From contig JARROJ010000011.1 in assembly GCA_037384065.1 (NCBI GenBank), forward strand, positions 36,485 through 100,484: a stretch of 64,000 bases of DNA. The letters are read 5' to 3'. The position numbers were made by a program, and so were the translations under genes. Below, one piece after another: positions 43,061-52,191 of the stretch. How positions within the stretch are numbered: the first letter of the stretch is position 1; every line of letters starts with the position of its first letter. This DNA is from JABDPF01 sp037384065. Its GTDB lineage: Bacteria; Pseudomonadota; Gammaproteobacteria; Xanthomonadales; SZUA-36. The notes beneath the pieces are model-generated. The model worked only from the letters and a program-made list of their open reading frames with translations. It was not told where the DNA came from and made no database searches.

Positions 43061-44458
43061 ATGGACCGCCCCGACCCCCAACCACGGCGCCGACGCTGGA
43101 TCGCCTTCGTCGCCGGTCTGCTGCTGGCCGCCGTCGCACCCGTCGCGCAGGCGATGGATAAGGCGGTCGCCAGCGCCGAACTCGATGCCGCCCTCGATGC
43201 CATCGTCGCGGGGGAGGTCGACGGCTCGCCGCAACTGGCCGGGCTGCAGGTGCTGGTGTTGCGGGACGGTGCGGTCGCCTACGAGTACGCCGGCGGCTTC
43301 GCGCGCCGGACGGCCGACGGGGTCGTGCCGATGGACCTCGGGCACCGCATGCGCGTTGCCTCCATCTCCAAGCTCGTCGCCGCGATCGGGTTGCTGCGCC
43401 TGGTCGAGGCGGGCCGGGTGGACCTCGACGCCGATGTCTCCGGCTACCTGGGGTTCACCCTGCGTAACCCCAGCTTTCCCGACACGGCGATTACGCCGCG
43501 AATGCTGCTCGCGCACACCTCGTCGATCCGCGACGGCAGCTACTACTGGCTCGCCGCGGGCGAACGCTTCGCGGACTTCTTTACGCCGGGTCGGCCGCAT
43601 TACGAGGATGGCGCGCATTTCGCCGTTGCGCCGGAGCAGCGCCCGGGTCAGTGGTTCAGTTACGCCAACCTGAATTTCGGCGTCGTCGCGGCGATCATCG
43701 AGCGGGTCAGCGGCGAGCGATTCGACCGTTACCTGCGCGGCGAGGTGCTGCGCCCCCTGGGATTGCGCGCGAGCTTCAATGTCTGCGATCTGTCGGCGAC
43801 GCGGCCCGATGAAATCGCGACGCTCTATCGCAAGCGGGACGAGGCCGAGGTCTGGCAGCCGGGGGGCGACTGGGTCGCGCAACTCGATGACGCGGCGTTC
43901 GCCTGCCATTACGGACGCGAGCCCGTTCGCCGCGGCGAGGACCCCGGAGCGGTGTTGCCCGGCTACGTACCGGGCGAGAACCCGACCCTGTTTTCACCCC
44001 AGGGCGGTCTGCGCGCTTCGGCGCGCGACCTATCCGTGATCGGCCGGATGCTCCTGGCCGGGGGGCGCTGGGACGGATTCCGGGTGCTCGACGAAGCGAC
44101 CGTCCGGGCCATGCACGCACCGCAGTGGCGCTACGACGCGGAACGGATCAACGGCGACACCGGCGAGGGCTCCTCTCCGGAGCGACCGCTGTTCACCGGC
44201 TGGGGTTTGTCGATGCAGCTGATGGACCCGCAGGCGTGGGGGCTGAGCGCAGCCTCGCGGCCGCTGGCCGGCCATCTCGGCGACGCGTACGGCATGATCG
44301 GCCAGTTCTGGCTGGATTTCGAAACCGGTGACGGCCTGATCGCGCTGGTCACCGGCGCCGCCGACGACCCGGATCGACACCCCGGCGCGACACCGCTGTA
44401 CCGGCCCTCCGAGGAAATCATGCGCTGGTGGCTGCGGCATTTTCCACGCGGTACGTGA
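43061..44458 (+). CDS. Exported serine hydrolase, beta-lactamase/class C PBP fold
   Basis: A 465-residue protein with a signal peptide (about 1-31, ending AQA). The catalytic SxxK is Ser101-Ile-Ser-Lys104 (VASISKL) and the second motif YxN is Tyr201-Ala-Asn203 (FSYANLNFG); HLGDAYG near the C-terminus is in the place of the usual KTG-like element. Family members are esterases, D-aminopeptidases or low-activity beta-lactamases. GAGGAG precedes ATG 43061. It diverges from the MpaA-like gene, and murein peptides are a plausible but unproven substrate. Confidence 0.85.
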   Translation: MDRPDPQPRRRRWIAFVAGLLLAAVAPVAQAMDKAVASAELDAALDAIVAGEVDGSPQLAGLQVLVLRDGAVAYEYAGGFARRTADGVVPMDLGHRMRVASISKLVAAIGLLRLVEAGRVDLDADVSGYLGFTLRNPSFPDTAITPRMLLAHTSSIRDGSYYWLAAGERFADFFTPGRPHYEDGAHFAVAPEQRPGQWFSYANLNFGVVAAIIERVSGERFDRYLRGEVLRPLGLRASFNVCDLSATRPDEIATLYRKRDEAEVWQPGGDWVAQLDDAAFACHYGREPVRRGEDPGAVLPGYVPGENPTLFSPQGGLRASARDLSVIGRMLLAGGRWDGFRVLDEATVRAMHAPQWRYDAERINGDTGEGSSPERPLFTGWGLSMQLMDPQAWGLSAASRPLAGHLGDAYGMIGQFWLDFETGDGLIALVTGAADDPDRHPGATPLYRPSEEIMRWWLRHFPRGT

Positions 44459-44498
44459 CGCGACCACGCGCGACGACCGCCGCAAGGAGCGATACCCG

Positions 44499-45203
44499 AT
44501 GAGCGATACCGTCACCATAGCCTCGCGTTTCAACGGCCCGGCCGATTCGGGCAACGGCGGCTACAGTTGCGGCCTGCTGGCCGCCTTCATCGACGGCCCG
44601 GCGCGCGTACGCCTGCACGCGCCGCCGCCGCTCGATACGCCGCTCGCGGTCGTGCGCCACGACGACGGCCGCATCGACATGCGCGACGGGGACACGGTGG
44701 TCGGCACGGCCTGGCCGGCACCGCTGGAACTCGACGTGCCGCCGCCGCCCGGCCTGGCCGCGGCGCAGGACGCCGCCACGCGGTTCCGCTTCTACGAGGG
44801 GCACCTGTTTCCGACCTGTTTCGTCTGCGGTCCGGGGCGTCCGGCCCATGACGGCCTCGAAATCTTCGCCGGGCCGGTGAACGACTGGAGCGTGCTGGCC
44901 GCGCCCTGGCAACCGGCTGCCGACCTGCTCGACGCGGACGGTTCGGTCCGCGGCGAATTCGTCTGGGCCGCGCTCGACTGCCCGGGCTGTTTCGCCGCCA
45001 TCGGCGAGAACGAGCGCACGGCTGTGCTGGGCGAACTGCACGCCGAGCGCCTGGCGCCGGTTCCGGGCGATCGACCGCTGGTGGCCTTCGCCTGGCCGCT
45101 GGGCCACGACGGCCGCAAGCTGTTCGCGGGCACGGCGCTCGCCACCGCACAGGGCAGGGTGCTGGCGCGCGCCCGGGCCGTCTGGATCGCGTTGCAGGGC
45201 TGA
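44499..45203 (+). CDS. Hypothetical protein, possible hotdog-fold thioesterase-like
   Basis: A 234-residue soluble protein with two similar halves. The N-terminal SRFNGPADSGNGGYSCGLLAA and the central FPTCFVCGPGR (Cys107, Cys110) are its most distinctive stretches; the last part (VAFAWPLGHDGRKLFAGTAL and VLARARAVWIAL) resembles the beta-strand end of hotdog domains. I recall similar sequences annotated as hypothetical acyl-CoA thioesterase-like proteins, but no catalytic residues can be assigned with confidence. AAGGAG precedes the ATG; it follows the serine hydrolase gene by 40 bases. Confidence 0.6.
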   Translation: MSDTVTIASRFNGPADSGNGGYSCGLLAAFIDGPARVRLHAPPPLDTPLAVVRHDDGRIDMRDGDTVVGTAWPAPLELDVPPPPGLAAAQDAATRFRFYEGHLFPTCFVCGPGRPAHDGLEIFAGPVNDWSVLAAPWQPAADLLDADGSVRGEFVWAALDCPGCFAAIGENERTAVLGELHAERLAPVPGDRPLVAFAWPLGHDGRKLFAGTALATAQGRVLARARAVWIALQG

Positions 45204-45235
45204 AAACCGGTATTGGACCGTTGTAAACTAGGCGG

Positions 45236-46195
45236 ATGAATTATCGACATCTTGGCCGGACCGGCCTCCAGGTCAGCGAGTTGTCCTTCGGCTCGTGGGT
45301 GACCTTTCACAACCAGGCGGACCTCGGGCTCGCCGTCGACATGCTGGCGGCCGCCTACGAGGCCGGCGTGAATTTTTTCGACAACGCCGAGGTCTACGCG
45401 CAGGGCAAGTCCGAGGAAATCATGGGCGCGGCGCTGCGCGAACTCGGCTGGCGCCGCGGCAGTTACCTGGTTTCGACCAAGCTCTACTGGGGTCTGCACG
45501 ACGGCCCGAACCAGAAGAACACGCTCAACCGCAAGTACCTGCTCGAGGCGATCGAGGGGTCGCTGGAGCGCTTCGGGCTCGACTACGTGGACCTGCTGTA
45601 CTGCCACCGGCCGGACCCCGAAACGCCGATCGACGAGACCGTGTGGGCGATGCACGACATCGTCGAGCGCGGCCAGGCGCTGTACTGGGGCACCTCCGAG
45701 TGGGCCGCCAAGGACATTCTCGCCGCGCTGGACTTCGCCGAGCGCAACGGCCTGCGCAAGCCGGTGGTCGAGCAGCCGGTCTACAACCTGCTGCAACGTC
45801 ATCGCTTCGGCCAGGACTACCGCGCCGTGTACGAAGACCACGGCTACGGTTCCACCGTGTGGAGCCCGCTGGCTTCGGGCCTGCTCACCGGCAAGTACCA
45901 GCAGGGCATTCCCGCCGGCAGCCGCGGCGAAGTGGGCGGCTACGAGTTCCTGCGCCAGGAACTCACCGACCCGGAGCGCCTGGCCAAGGTCGCCGCATTG
46001 AAGCCGCTGGCCGACGGCCTGGGCGCCAGCCTGGCGCAGTTCGCGCTGGCCTGGTGCCTGCAGAACCCCTACGTCAGCACGGTGATCACCGGCGCCAGCC
46101 GGGTCGAGCAGATTCGCGAGAATATGAAGGCGCTGGACTTCGTCGATGCGTTCACGCCGGAACTGATGGACGAGATCGACCGCGTCTGCGCCTGA
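45236..46195 (+). CDS. Aldo/keto reductase (KCNAB/YghZ-like)
   Basis: A 319-residue TIM-barrel NADPH-dependent reductase. The catalytic tetrad positions are seen in FFDNAEVYAQGKSEEIMG (Asp, Tyr), VSTKLYWG (Lys) and DLLYCHRPDPETP (His). The long VEQPVYNLL and VSTVITGASRVEQIRENMKAL segments are like the beta-subunits of voltage-gated potassium channels and bacterial relatives. It probably reduces reactive aldehydes or ketones. An AGGCGG ribosome site precedes ATG 45236. Confidence 0.9.
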   Translation: MNYRHLGRTGLQVSELSFGSWVTFHNQADLGLAVDMLAAAYEAGVNFFDNAEVYAQGKSEEIMGAALRELGWRRGSYLVSTKLYWGLHDGPNQKNTLNRKYLLEAIEGSLERFGLDYVDLLYCHRPDPETPIDETVWAMHDIVERGQALYWGTSEWAAKDILAALDFAERNGLRKPVVEQPVYNLLQRHRFGQDYRAVYEDHGYGSTVWSPLASGLLTGKYQQGIPAGSRGEVGGYEFLRQELTDPERLAKVAALKPLADGLGASLAQFALAWCLQNPYVSTVITGASRVEQIRENMKALDFVDAFTPELMDEIDRVCA

Positions 46196-46213
46196 ACTTC
46201 TCGCGGCGAGGCA

Positions 46214-46242
46214 TTCAAATCCGGCGCAAAGCGCAGTATCAT
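46214..46242 (+). promoter_or_regulatory. Predicted sigma-70 promoter of tRNA-Ala
   Basis: TTCAAA (46214-46219) and TATCAT (46237-46242) are separated by exactly 17 bases; they match 4/6 and 5/6 of the -35 and -10 consensus. Transcription would start near 46250, about 15 bases before the tRNA. Confidence 0.6.
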
Positions 46243-46264
46243 GCGTCTTCCGCAGTACACGCGT

Positions 46265-46340
<76 letters not shown>

Positions 46341-46350
46341 CTTCTTTCGT

Positions 46351-47700
46351 TCACAGCGCCAGGCGCTGCCAGCGCCGGCCGCGAAACCACCAGGCCGAAG
46401 CGATCAGGCAGATCGACCAGGCGATCGTCTCGCCCAGCAGGATGACGCCGAGTCCGAGCGTCGTGTGCCGGGCGATGAGCCAGGCCCAGAGCACGGCGCC
46501 GATCGTCGCGGTCAACTGGATCGCGAAGCTGGCGCGCGTGTCGCCCGTACCCAGGACGGCCGAGAACCAGGTGTCGGCCGGCACCGCCAGCACCGTCGCG
46601 AGCGTGATCGCCAGCAGGCCGCCCACGGATGCCGCGGCCAGCGCACGATCGGGCGTGAACAGGCCGAGCAGGGGTTCCGGAAACAGGACCGCCAGCACCA
46701 GCAGCGGCAGGATCACGGCGTAAGCGAGCCGCATCGTTCGGCCGAGCAGCAGGCGCAGTTTGCGCAGGTGGTTCTGGCCGATCAGGTTGCTGACCATCGT
46801 GCAGATGGTCTCGGAAAAGTTGTCGACCGGAATCAGGAACAGCGTGTAGCAACTGAGCACGATGTTCGCACTGGCCAGGGTCCGCTCACCGAGGCGCTCG
46901 ATGATCACGATCAGCAGGAACCACTTGGCCATGTCGACCAGGGCGTTGAGTGAGACCGGCAAGCCGATCAGCGCCAGTTTCGCGGCCAGCCGAATGTCCC
47001 AACCGCGGAGCCGGAACAGGCCGAAACGCGACACGTAACCCCGCCGCAGCACGTAGCCCAGCAGGAAGCCGCTGGTGGCGATCTCGGCCGTCAGCGTGGC
47101 CCGCGCGGCGCCGCCGATGCCGAGCTCCGGAAAACCGGCGTGGCCGAAGATCAGCAGCCAGTCGAGTGCGATGTTGGTCGCGGACAGGACCAACGCCGCG
47201 CCGATCAGGACGCGGGTGCGCGAGATGCCGATAAAGAACGCGCTGAGGGCCAGGTTGAAGGCCTGGAAGACGAGGCCGAAGACCGCCACGCGCAGGTAGC
47301 TGAACGCATCATCGGCAATGCTCGGCGCGGTCAGCAGGTCGTTCAGCGCCGCCGGTGCGAGACTTAGGATCAGCGGGATCATCAGCAGCGAGGCGAGCAT
47401 CAGCAGGGCGAGCCCGTGGTTGAGCACGTCACCGACCTGCGCGGGGCGCGCCTCGCCGGAGCGGCGGCCGATCAGGATCTGCGTGGCTTCGACCAGGCCG
47501 ATGATCAGGAACAGGCTGAGCCCGTAAACCGAATCGGCCACCCCGATTGCGGCCAGTTCGGCGGTTCCGTAATACGCCAGGAAGATCGTATCGGTGACGT
47601 CGATGACGGTTTCGCTGATGCCGGCCAGAATCAGTGGCCAGGTCACGCCCCAGATGTTGCCGTACGTGGGCCGGAACCGCATGAGTCGCTCCGTCGCCAT
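46351..47700 (-). CDS. MATE-family multidrug/toxin efflux transporter
   Basis: A 449-residue polytopic protein with twelve predicted helices and the two MatE halves: the first begins with WPLILAGISETVIDVTDTIFLAYYG and the second with LIGLPVSLNALVDMAKWFLLIVII. Such proteins export cationic or other compounds with Na+ or H+. It shares its strand with the amidinotransferase-fold and PS-decarboxylase-like genes just upstream (16 bases between), so it may export their product; that is inference from position. Confidence 0.88.
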   Translation of the reverse strand: MATERLMRFRPTYGNIWGVTWPLILAGISETVIDVTDTIFLAYYGTAELAAIGVADSVYGLSLFLIIGLVEATQILIGRRSGEARPAQVGDVLNHGLALLMLASLLMIPLILSLAPAALNDLLTAPSIADDAFSYLRVAVFGLVFQAFNLALSAFFIGISRTRVLIGAALVLSATNIALDWLLIFGHAGFPELGIGGAARATLTAEIATSGFLLGYVLRRGYVSRFGLFRLRGWDIRLAAKLALIGLPVSLNALVDMAKWFLLIVIIERLGERTLASANIVLSCYTLFLIPVDNFSETICTMVSNLIGQNHLRKLRLLLGRTMRLAYAVILPLLVLAVLFPEPLLGLFTPDRALAAASVGGLLAITLATVLAVPADTWFSAVLGTGDTRASFAIQLTATIGAVLWAWLIARHTTLGLGVILLGETIAWSICLIASAWWFRGRRWQRLAL

Positions 47701-47716
47701 TGGCCCGCCTGCCGTC

Positions 47717-48682
47717 TTACATCAGGGCCAGGTCGTAGGACTTCCGATTCAGGTGCATCACCATGCAGGACAGCAACGCGCCGCTTTTCAGGAACTCGCC
47801 GAGGTTGAAGTACGCGACTTCGAACGCGTTGCGCGTCGCGATGTCTTCCAGTTTACGGTTCTTGGCCAGTTCCTCGTCGTAATGGGGGTCGCTGCGGCTC
47901 ATCTCGTGAAGGTTCGACGCATTCAGCAGCGTGTTGCCGAGGCGCACGCAGTTGCAGATGCCGGAAAAGCACTCGTCGGCGCTGACGTCGATGACGTCGG
48001 TCACCGCTTCGAGCCGGCGCACTTCGTCGCGCGCGTACATCTCGGTGCAGAACAGCGTGCTTTCCCGCGTCAGCGGAAACACGGTGCAGTCGAGGTGGTA
48101 CAGGTGCGGCTCGGTTTCCCGCAGTTTGATCACCTGCATGTCGAATTCGGCCGCCATCCAGTCGTACGCGGCGGCATCCGAGCGGATGCCGTACCCGCCG
48201 GCGTACACGTTGTCGTGCAGGTGTTTGAGTTCGGCCTCGCCTTCGAAACAATGCGGCGGCGCCACGACCCGATAGCCCATTTCCTCGAAGAACTGCCGGC
48301 CGACATCCTCCTCGGGGACGCGCACCTGGCTGCAGAATTTGGTCAGCACGACGGTGTCGCGCTCGGGCAGATGATCCAGCAGAACGCCGAGGTTCGCGCA
48401 GTAGACGAGGTCCTGCAGGCCGTCCTGGCGTGGCGTAGGCACCAGGAAGACCGCCGCCTCCGCGGCCATGAAATGATACAACTGCATGAACTGGTTGATC
48501 GCCTTGCGCTTGTCGATCCGTCGTTCGTCCGGATCGATTTCCTCCATCCAGACATTGTTGGCGACATCCGCGGAGATCGAGAACGGAACGTTCATCAGGT
48601 AGGCCGGCTGCTCGAGCCGGGACGGATTGGTCGGGGCCGCGCCCGTGCGGTGCGATGCGGTCTCGTGGACGGTCTGTAACAT
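47717..48682 (-). CDS. Amidinotransferase/DDAH-fold enzyme
   Basis: A 321-residue protein of the guanidino-group-modifying superfamily (dimethylargininase, arginine deiminase, amidinotransferase). Family points are the substrate-side Asp/Glu region (DLVYCANLGVLL, FEGEAELKHL), the His196-x-Asp198 pair in YHLDCTVFPL, and a C-terminal nucleophile Cys306 in GALLSCMVMHLNR. A TTG codon six bases upstream could serve, but ATG 48682 has GGGAG at better spacing and lies 2 bases after the stop of the decarboxylase-like gene. Substrate unknown; arginine or a modified arginine is likely. Confidence 0.78.
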   Translation of the reverse strand: MLQTVHETASHRTGAAPTNPSRLEQPAYLMNVPFSISADVANNVWMEEIDPDERRIDKRKAINQFMQLYHFMAAEAAVFLVPTPRQDGLQDLVYCANLGVLLDHLPERDTVVLTKFCSQVRVPEEDVGRQFFEEMGYRVVAPPHCFEGEAELKHLHDNVYAGGYGIRSDAAAYDWMAAEFDMQVIKLRETEPHLYHLDCTVFPLTRESTLFCTEMYARDEVRRLEAVTDVIDVSADECFSGICNCVRLGNTLLNASNLHEMSRSDPHYDEELAKNRKLEDIATRNAFEVAYFNLGEFLKSGALLSCMVMHLNRKSYDLALM

Positions 48683-48684
48683 GA

Positions 48685-49431
48685 TCAATGGACTCCCGTT
48701 GTTCCGGTCCCGGTCTTGTCGATGACGCGCACCAGCGGGTCGATCCCGGCCTCGACGTGCAGGCCCTGGGCGACCAGTGGACGAAATTCATAGCGTTCGG
48801 ACAGCGGAATGACCAGATCCACCTGGGACCCGAAGCGGATCTGCGAAAAGCGCTGGTTTTGCGCGAAGTGCTGGTTCTGCTTGATGCGGAACGGGGTAAT
48901 GGAATCGACGTCGTAATCGGCGATCTGCAGCACGTAGTAAGGCTGGCCCAGTTCGATGCTGAAGATACGGTTGACGACGCGCTGGTTGGCGAACAGGTAG
49001 CGCGCGTCGTGGCCGAACGGCCCGAGCTGCTCGAGCAGCTCTTTCTCGACGTCCAGCATCGGCAGGTTGTAACTGTCGATCGGATCGAGTTCGCGATAGT
49101 GCAGATGGCCGGCATAGGGAATTCGGTTGACGTGGACGTCGTAGAACGTCATGAAGATGCCGATCACCAGGCTCGGCGCCGCGTAGCTGTGATCGCGCAA
49201 AGCCGTGTGCAGCGAATAGGGCATGCCTTTGATGTGGACCAGGGGTTCATCGGGCAGCACCTCGCGCACGTAGACGATGACGCCGTCGGCCGGCGAGAAA
49301 AAAAGTTCCGGGTCCGAGTAGACCGGTCGACAGGGATCGCGGAAAAAATGCCGCTCGACCAGAAACTGCACCGGTTTGCCACGGATCGCGGCAACGTCGT
49401 CGGAAAGCCAGTCGCGTAGGGGTTTGGTCAT
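48685..49431 (-). CDS. Phosphatidylserine-decarboxylase-family pyruvoyl enzyme
   Basis: A 248-residue protein with the PSD order of motifs: FFSPADGVI (catalytic Asp49), FMTFYDVHVNRIPYAG (His100), LFANQRVV, and a self-cleavage site RFGSQVDLVIP in which Gly201-Ser202 corresponds to the G-S pair of LGST; Ser202 would become the pyruvoyl group. There is no N-terminal membrane segment and the first 30 residues are unlike membrane PSDs, so it may act on a free amino acid, as the PSD-fold tryptophan decarboxylase PsiD does. AAGGAGCC precedes ATG 49431. It forms an operon with the amidinotransferase-fold gene. Confidence 0.82.
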   Translation of the reverse strand: MTKPLRDWLSDDVAAIRGKPVQFLVERHFFRDPCRPVYSDPELFFSPADGVIVYVREVLPDEPLVHIKGMPYSLHTALRDHSYAAPSLVIGIFMTFYDVHVNRIPYAGHLHYRELDPIDSYNLPMLDVEKELLEQLGPFGHDARYLFANQRVVNRIFSIELGQPYYVLQIADYDVDSITPFRIKQNQHFAQNQRFSQIRFGSQVDLVIPLSERYEFRPLVAQGLHVEAGIDPLVRVIDKTGTGTTGVH

Positions 49432-49825
49432 GATCCGGCTCCTTCAGAAACGAGGGTCCGGTGTAAAAGAAATGAAGCGTTCACGAGCGTCTCCCGGGGT
49501 GGATGAAAGAGACACTCCCCGTATGGCTTGAACGCCAGCTGGGCACGGCGGTATCGTCAGCCGATCCCCCCCTGCCAGCGAATTCTCAAGTCATCGTTAG
49601 CATGGATGACGGTGAACTGTAAATGACGCACGTCAGCCAACCGTCGCATCGGCGCCGGCGTTGGCCGTCAACGCCGCATTCGCCCATCGTCACGCACCGA
49701 TTCGATGCCGCAGGGACGACCGCAGTGCATCATCGACCCGCCGGGGAACCGATCGACGGCGTCGTCAACACGGGCGCCTCGGTCGCGGACCGTTTGGCGG
49801 TTTCCGGTCGCCGCGCCGGGACGGT
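49432..49825. other. Intergenic region upstream of decarboxylase operon
   Basis: About 394 bases without a supported gene, RNA or repeat. It lies between the end of the MFS transporter gene and the start of the decarboxylase operon, so it should carry the operon's promoter; I could not single one out. Confidence 0.45.
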
Positions 49826-51148
49826 TCAGGCGGTATCCGGCAGGGTCGCGCCGAGCGCGGCGCCGGCCAGGCCCATCAGGGCGAGCAGGCCGATGACGCC
49901 GGCGTGGCCGATCAGCGGCGTCAGCAGGCCCACGGTGCCGACCAGCAGCAACAGCACGCCGATCACGCTGTTGCTGATCGCGACGTAATCGGTCCGGCGA
50001 TTGCCGCCGGCCAGGTTGACCACGTAGGTCTTGCGGCCGACGCGCACGCCGCTGTGCGCGGTGCTGAGCACGAAGTAGGCCGCCGGCAGGTACCAGGCCG
50101 TGGCTATCAGGGCCGGCATGACGGACCAGGCCAGGAGCGTGAACAGGCCGACTCCGGAGGTTATCAGCGCCGCGGCCACCATCACCGCCTTGCTGGACCG
50201 GTCCGCGAAGCGCCCCCACAGCGGCGCGCTGACGAGGCTGGCGACGCCGGCGGCGGCCACGAAGGCGCCGAGCAACCAGGCGGGCGAGCCGACCTCCTGC
50301 TGCGCCAGCGCGACGTAGAACGGCGCGCTCAGGGCCGAACACATCAGCAGCGCGCGGGTGATCACGAAGCGCCGGAACGGTTGGTCCGTGGCCAGCAGGC
50401 TCAGCTGGCGCAGCGCCTCCACGGCGTTGCGGGCGCCACCGGTTTCGCCCGGCTGTTCGGGAACCTGGGCGTAGATCAGCGAGGCGAGCAACCACAGCGC
50501 GCCGGCCAGCATCAGCAGCAGGCCGAGCATGGCTTCGCCGAGGCGACCTTCGTCCGGCATCATCAACACGATGCCGACGCCGATCGACACCGCGCCCGCG
50601 AGGCTGGCCGACCAGCCGGTCAGCTGACCGCGCTTCGGTTTCGGGATCGTCTTGCCCATCACGTCCTTCGACGCGACCGAGCAGAATCCCCGCGCCAGGC
50701 TGAACAGCGTGACCAGGGCCAGCAACGCCCAGCCGGCCGCCGCCCCCTCGAGCGACAACACGACCAGACCCATCGCGGCCACGGCCAGGAACTGCACCAC
50801 GCTGCCGGCCACCCAGACCCACTTGCGCACCGCCAGCTGGCGGATGTAACTGCCGATGAACAGCTGCGGCACCATCGAGCCGGACTCGCGGATCGGCACG
50901 AGGAAACCGAGCACGAACGCCGGCGCCCCGACCGCCGTGGCGGCCCAGGCCAGGGTGGTTTTCGGGCTGGACAGGGCGTCACCGAGCTTGGTCAGGAAGG
51001 AACTGGCGAGGATCAGCAGAAAGCTGAGCGGGCGTTCGCGACAGGCGGCCTCGTCGATATCGGCGCAGATGCGCGCGTCTTCCTCGTCCGTCAGAACGTC
51101 GTAAACGGTCTCGCCGACCCCGAATAAGGTGTTCCTGATATCGGACAC
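49826..51148 (-). CDS. MFS transporter
   Basis: A 440-residue major-facilitator protein with about twelve helices. The cytoplasmic first loop is at IRESGSMVPQLFIGSYIRQLAVRKWVW, and the LGAFVAAAGVASLVSAPLWGRFADRSSKAVMV stretch matches the loop 8-9 repeat. An unusual 40-residue cytoplasmic N-terminus (TDEEDARICADIDEAACRE) precedes helix 1. The start is GTG 51148, 8 bases after the EpmB-like gene's stop, so the two may be co-transcribed. Substrate unknown. Confidence 0.82.
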   Translation of the reverse strand: MSDIRNTLFGVGETVYDVLTDEEDARICADIDEAACRERPLSFLLILASSFLTKLGDALSSPKTTLAWAATAVGAPAFVLGFLVPIRESGSMVPQLFIGSYIRQLAVRKWVWVAGSVVQFLAVAAMGLVVLSLEGAAAGWALLALVTLFSLARGFCSVASKDVMGKTIPKPKRGQLTGWSASLAGAVSIGVGIVLMMPDEGRLGEAMLGLLLMLAGALWLLASLIYAQVPEQPGETGGARNAVEALRQLSLLATDQPFRRFVITRALLMCSALSAPFYVALAQQEVGSPAWLLGAFVAAAGVASLVSAPLWGRFADRSSKAVMVAAALITSGVGLFTLLAWSVMPALIATAWYLPAAYFVLSTAHSGVRVGRKTYVVNLAGGNRRTDYVAISNSVIGVLLLLVGTVGLLTPLIGHAGVIGLLALMGLAGAALGATLPDTA

Positions 51149-51156
51149 GGCGGTGT

Positions 51157-52095
51157 TCAGGCCAGCGGCGACTTGCCCGGCTCGCCGGGCACTTCGGCGA
51201 CGTACCGCGGCACCAGGTAGCCGGGCAGGCTGCGCCGCAATCGTCGGACCAGGGCCTGCCCGCGTTCGGGCGTGACGGCGAAGTGCGCCGCACCGGCCAC
51301 CGGGTCGAGCTGATGCAGGTAGTACGGCGTCAGTCCGCAGTCCACCGCGCGCTCGAACAGCGCGGCCAGTCGTGCGAAGGAATCGTTGACGCCGCGCAGC
51401 AGCACGGTCTGGGTCAGCAGCAGGACGCCGGCTTCGCGCAGGCGGGCCAGGGCGGCGGCCGTCTCGTCATCCAGCTCGTCCGCGTGGTTGACGTGCACGG
51501 CCACGATGACCGGACGCGGCGCACCGGCCAGCAGCGCCGCCAGTTCCGGCGTGATGCGTTCGGGCGAGAAGACCGGCTCGCGGGTATGGATGCGGATGCG
51601 CCGCACGAAGGAATACCGCGCGATCTCGTCGAACCAGTCCGCCAGCCGCCGGTCGCTCAGCACCAGCGGATCGCCGCCGCTCAGGATGACCTCGGTGATG
51701 TCGTCGGAGCGCGCCATGCGCCGCCGGAACGCGGCGACCTGGTCCGCGCGCGGCGGCCCGGCGTCGAGCAGGTGCCGCCGAAAGCAGAAACGGCAGTGCC
51801 CGGAGCAGGCGGGCGTGACCATCAGCAGCAGGCGGCCGGGGTATTTCTCGATGACGCCGAGCCGCTCGGCGGGCGATTCATCCAGCGGATCGGCACTGAA
51901 CCCGGGCACATCGCGCAACTCCTCCGGGGCGGGCAGGATCTGGCGCAACAGGGCTTCGGGCTCGCCGGCGCGCTCGATCTTGCGGGCGTAAGCCGGCGGC
52001 AACAGGAACGGAAACGCGGCGGCGGCGCCGGGGTCGGCCGGGCGGTCCGGCGGTGCCGTGGGCGTGTCTGTTCGGGCGAAGGCATCAAGCGTCAT
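51157..52095 (-). CDS. epmB: EF-P beta-lysylation enzyme EpmB-like (lysine 2,3-aminomutase family)
   Basis: A 312-residue radical-SAM, PLP-dependent aminomutase. The Cx3Cx2C cluster site is Cys97, Cys101, Cys104 in ACSGHCRFCFRRH, followed by EVILSGGDPLVLSD, and the PLP lysine is probably Lys308 in the C-terminal EPGKSPL. EpmB turns alpha-lysine into beta-lysine for attachment to elongation factor P. The length (E. coli 342) and lack of the longer C-terminus of true KamA favour EpmB. I chose ATG 52095; the usual neighbours efp and epmA are not in this window. Confidence 0.85.
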   Translation of the reverse strand: MTLDAFARTDTPTAPPDRPADPGAAAAFPFLLPPAYARKIERAGEPEALLRQILPAPEELRDVPGFSADPLDESPAERLGVIEKYPGRLLLMVTPACSGHCRFCFRRHLLDAGPPRADQVAAFRRRMARSDDITEVILSGGDPLVLSDRRLADWFDEIARYSFVRRIRIHTREPVFSPERITPELAALLAGAPRPVIVAVHVNHADELDDETAAALARLREAGVLLLTQTVLLRGVNDSFARLAALFERAVDCGLTPYYLHQLDPVAGAAHFAVTPERGQALVRRLRRSLPGYLVPRYVAEVPGEPGKSPLA

Positions 52096-52141
52096 GAGGG
52101 CGCCAAGTATACCGCCCGGACCCGACCTTCGCAGCGGGCGC

Positions 52142-52170
52142 AAAAAAACCGGGGGACGGGTGTCCCCCGG
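52142..52170 (-). terminator. Rho-independent terminator of the Hsp20 gene
   Basis: A perfect 9-base stem (CCGGGGGAC/GTCCCCCGG, 52149-52170) with a 4-base loop is followed, on the minus strand, by seven Ts (52148-52142). It lies 21 bases after the Hsp20 stop. Confidence 0.9.
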
Positions 52171-52191
52171 CGTTCGAACGCGTCGGTCGGC

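Noticed and set aside
49623..49988. 121-codon plus-strand frame in the intergenic region and MFS gene end
   Set aside because: Low-complexity Arg/Pro/Ser/Thr-rich translation, no ribosome site, and it runs antisense into the MFS gene.
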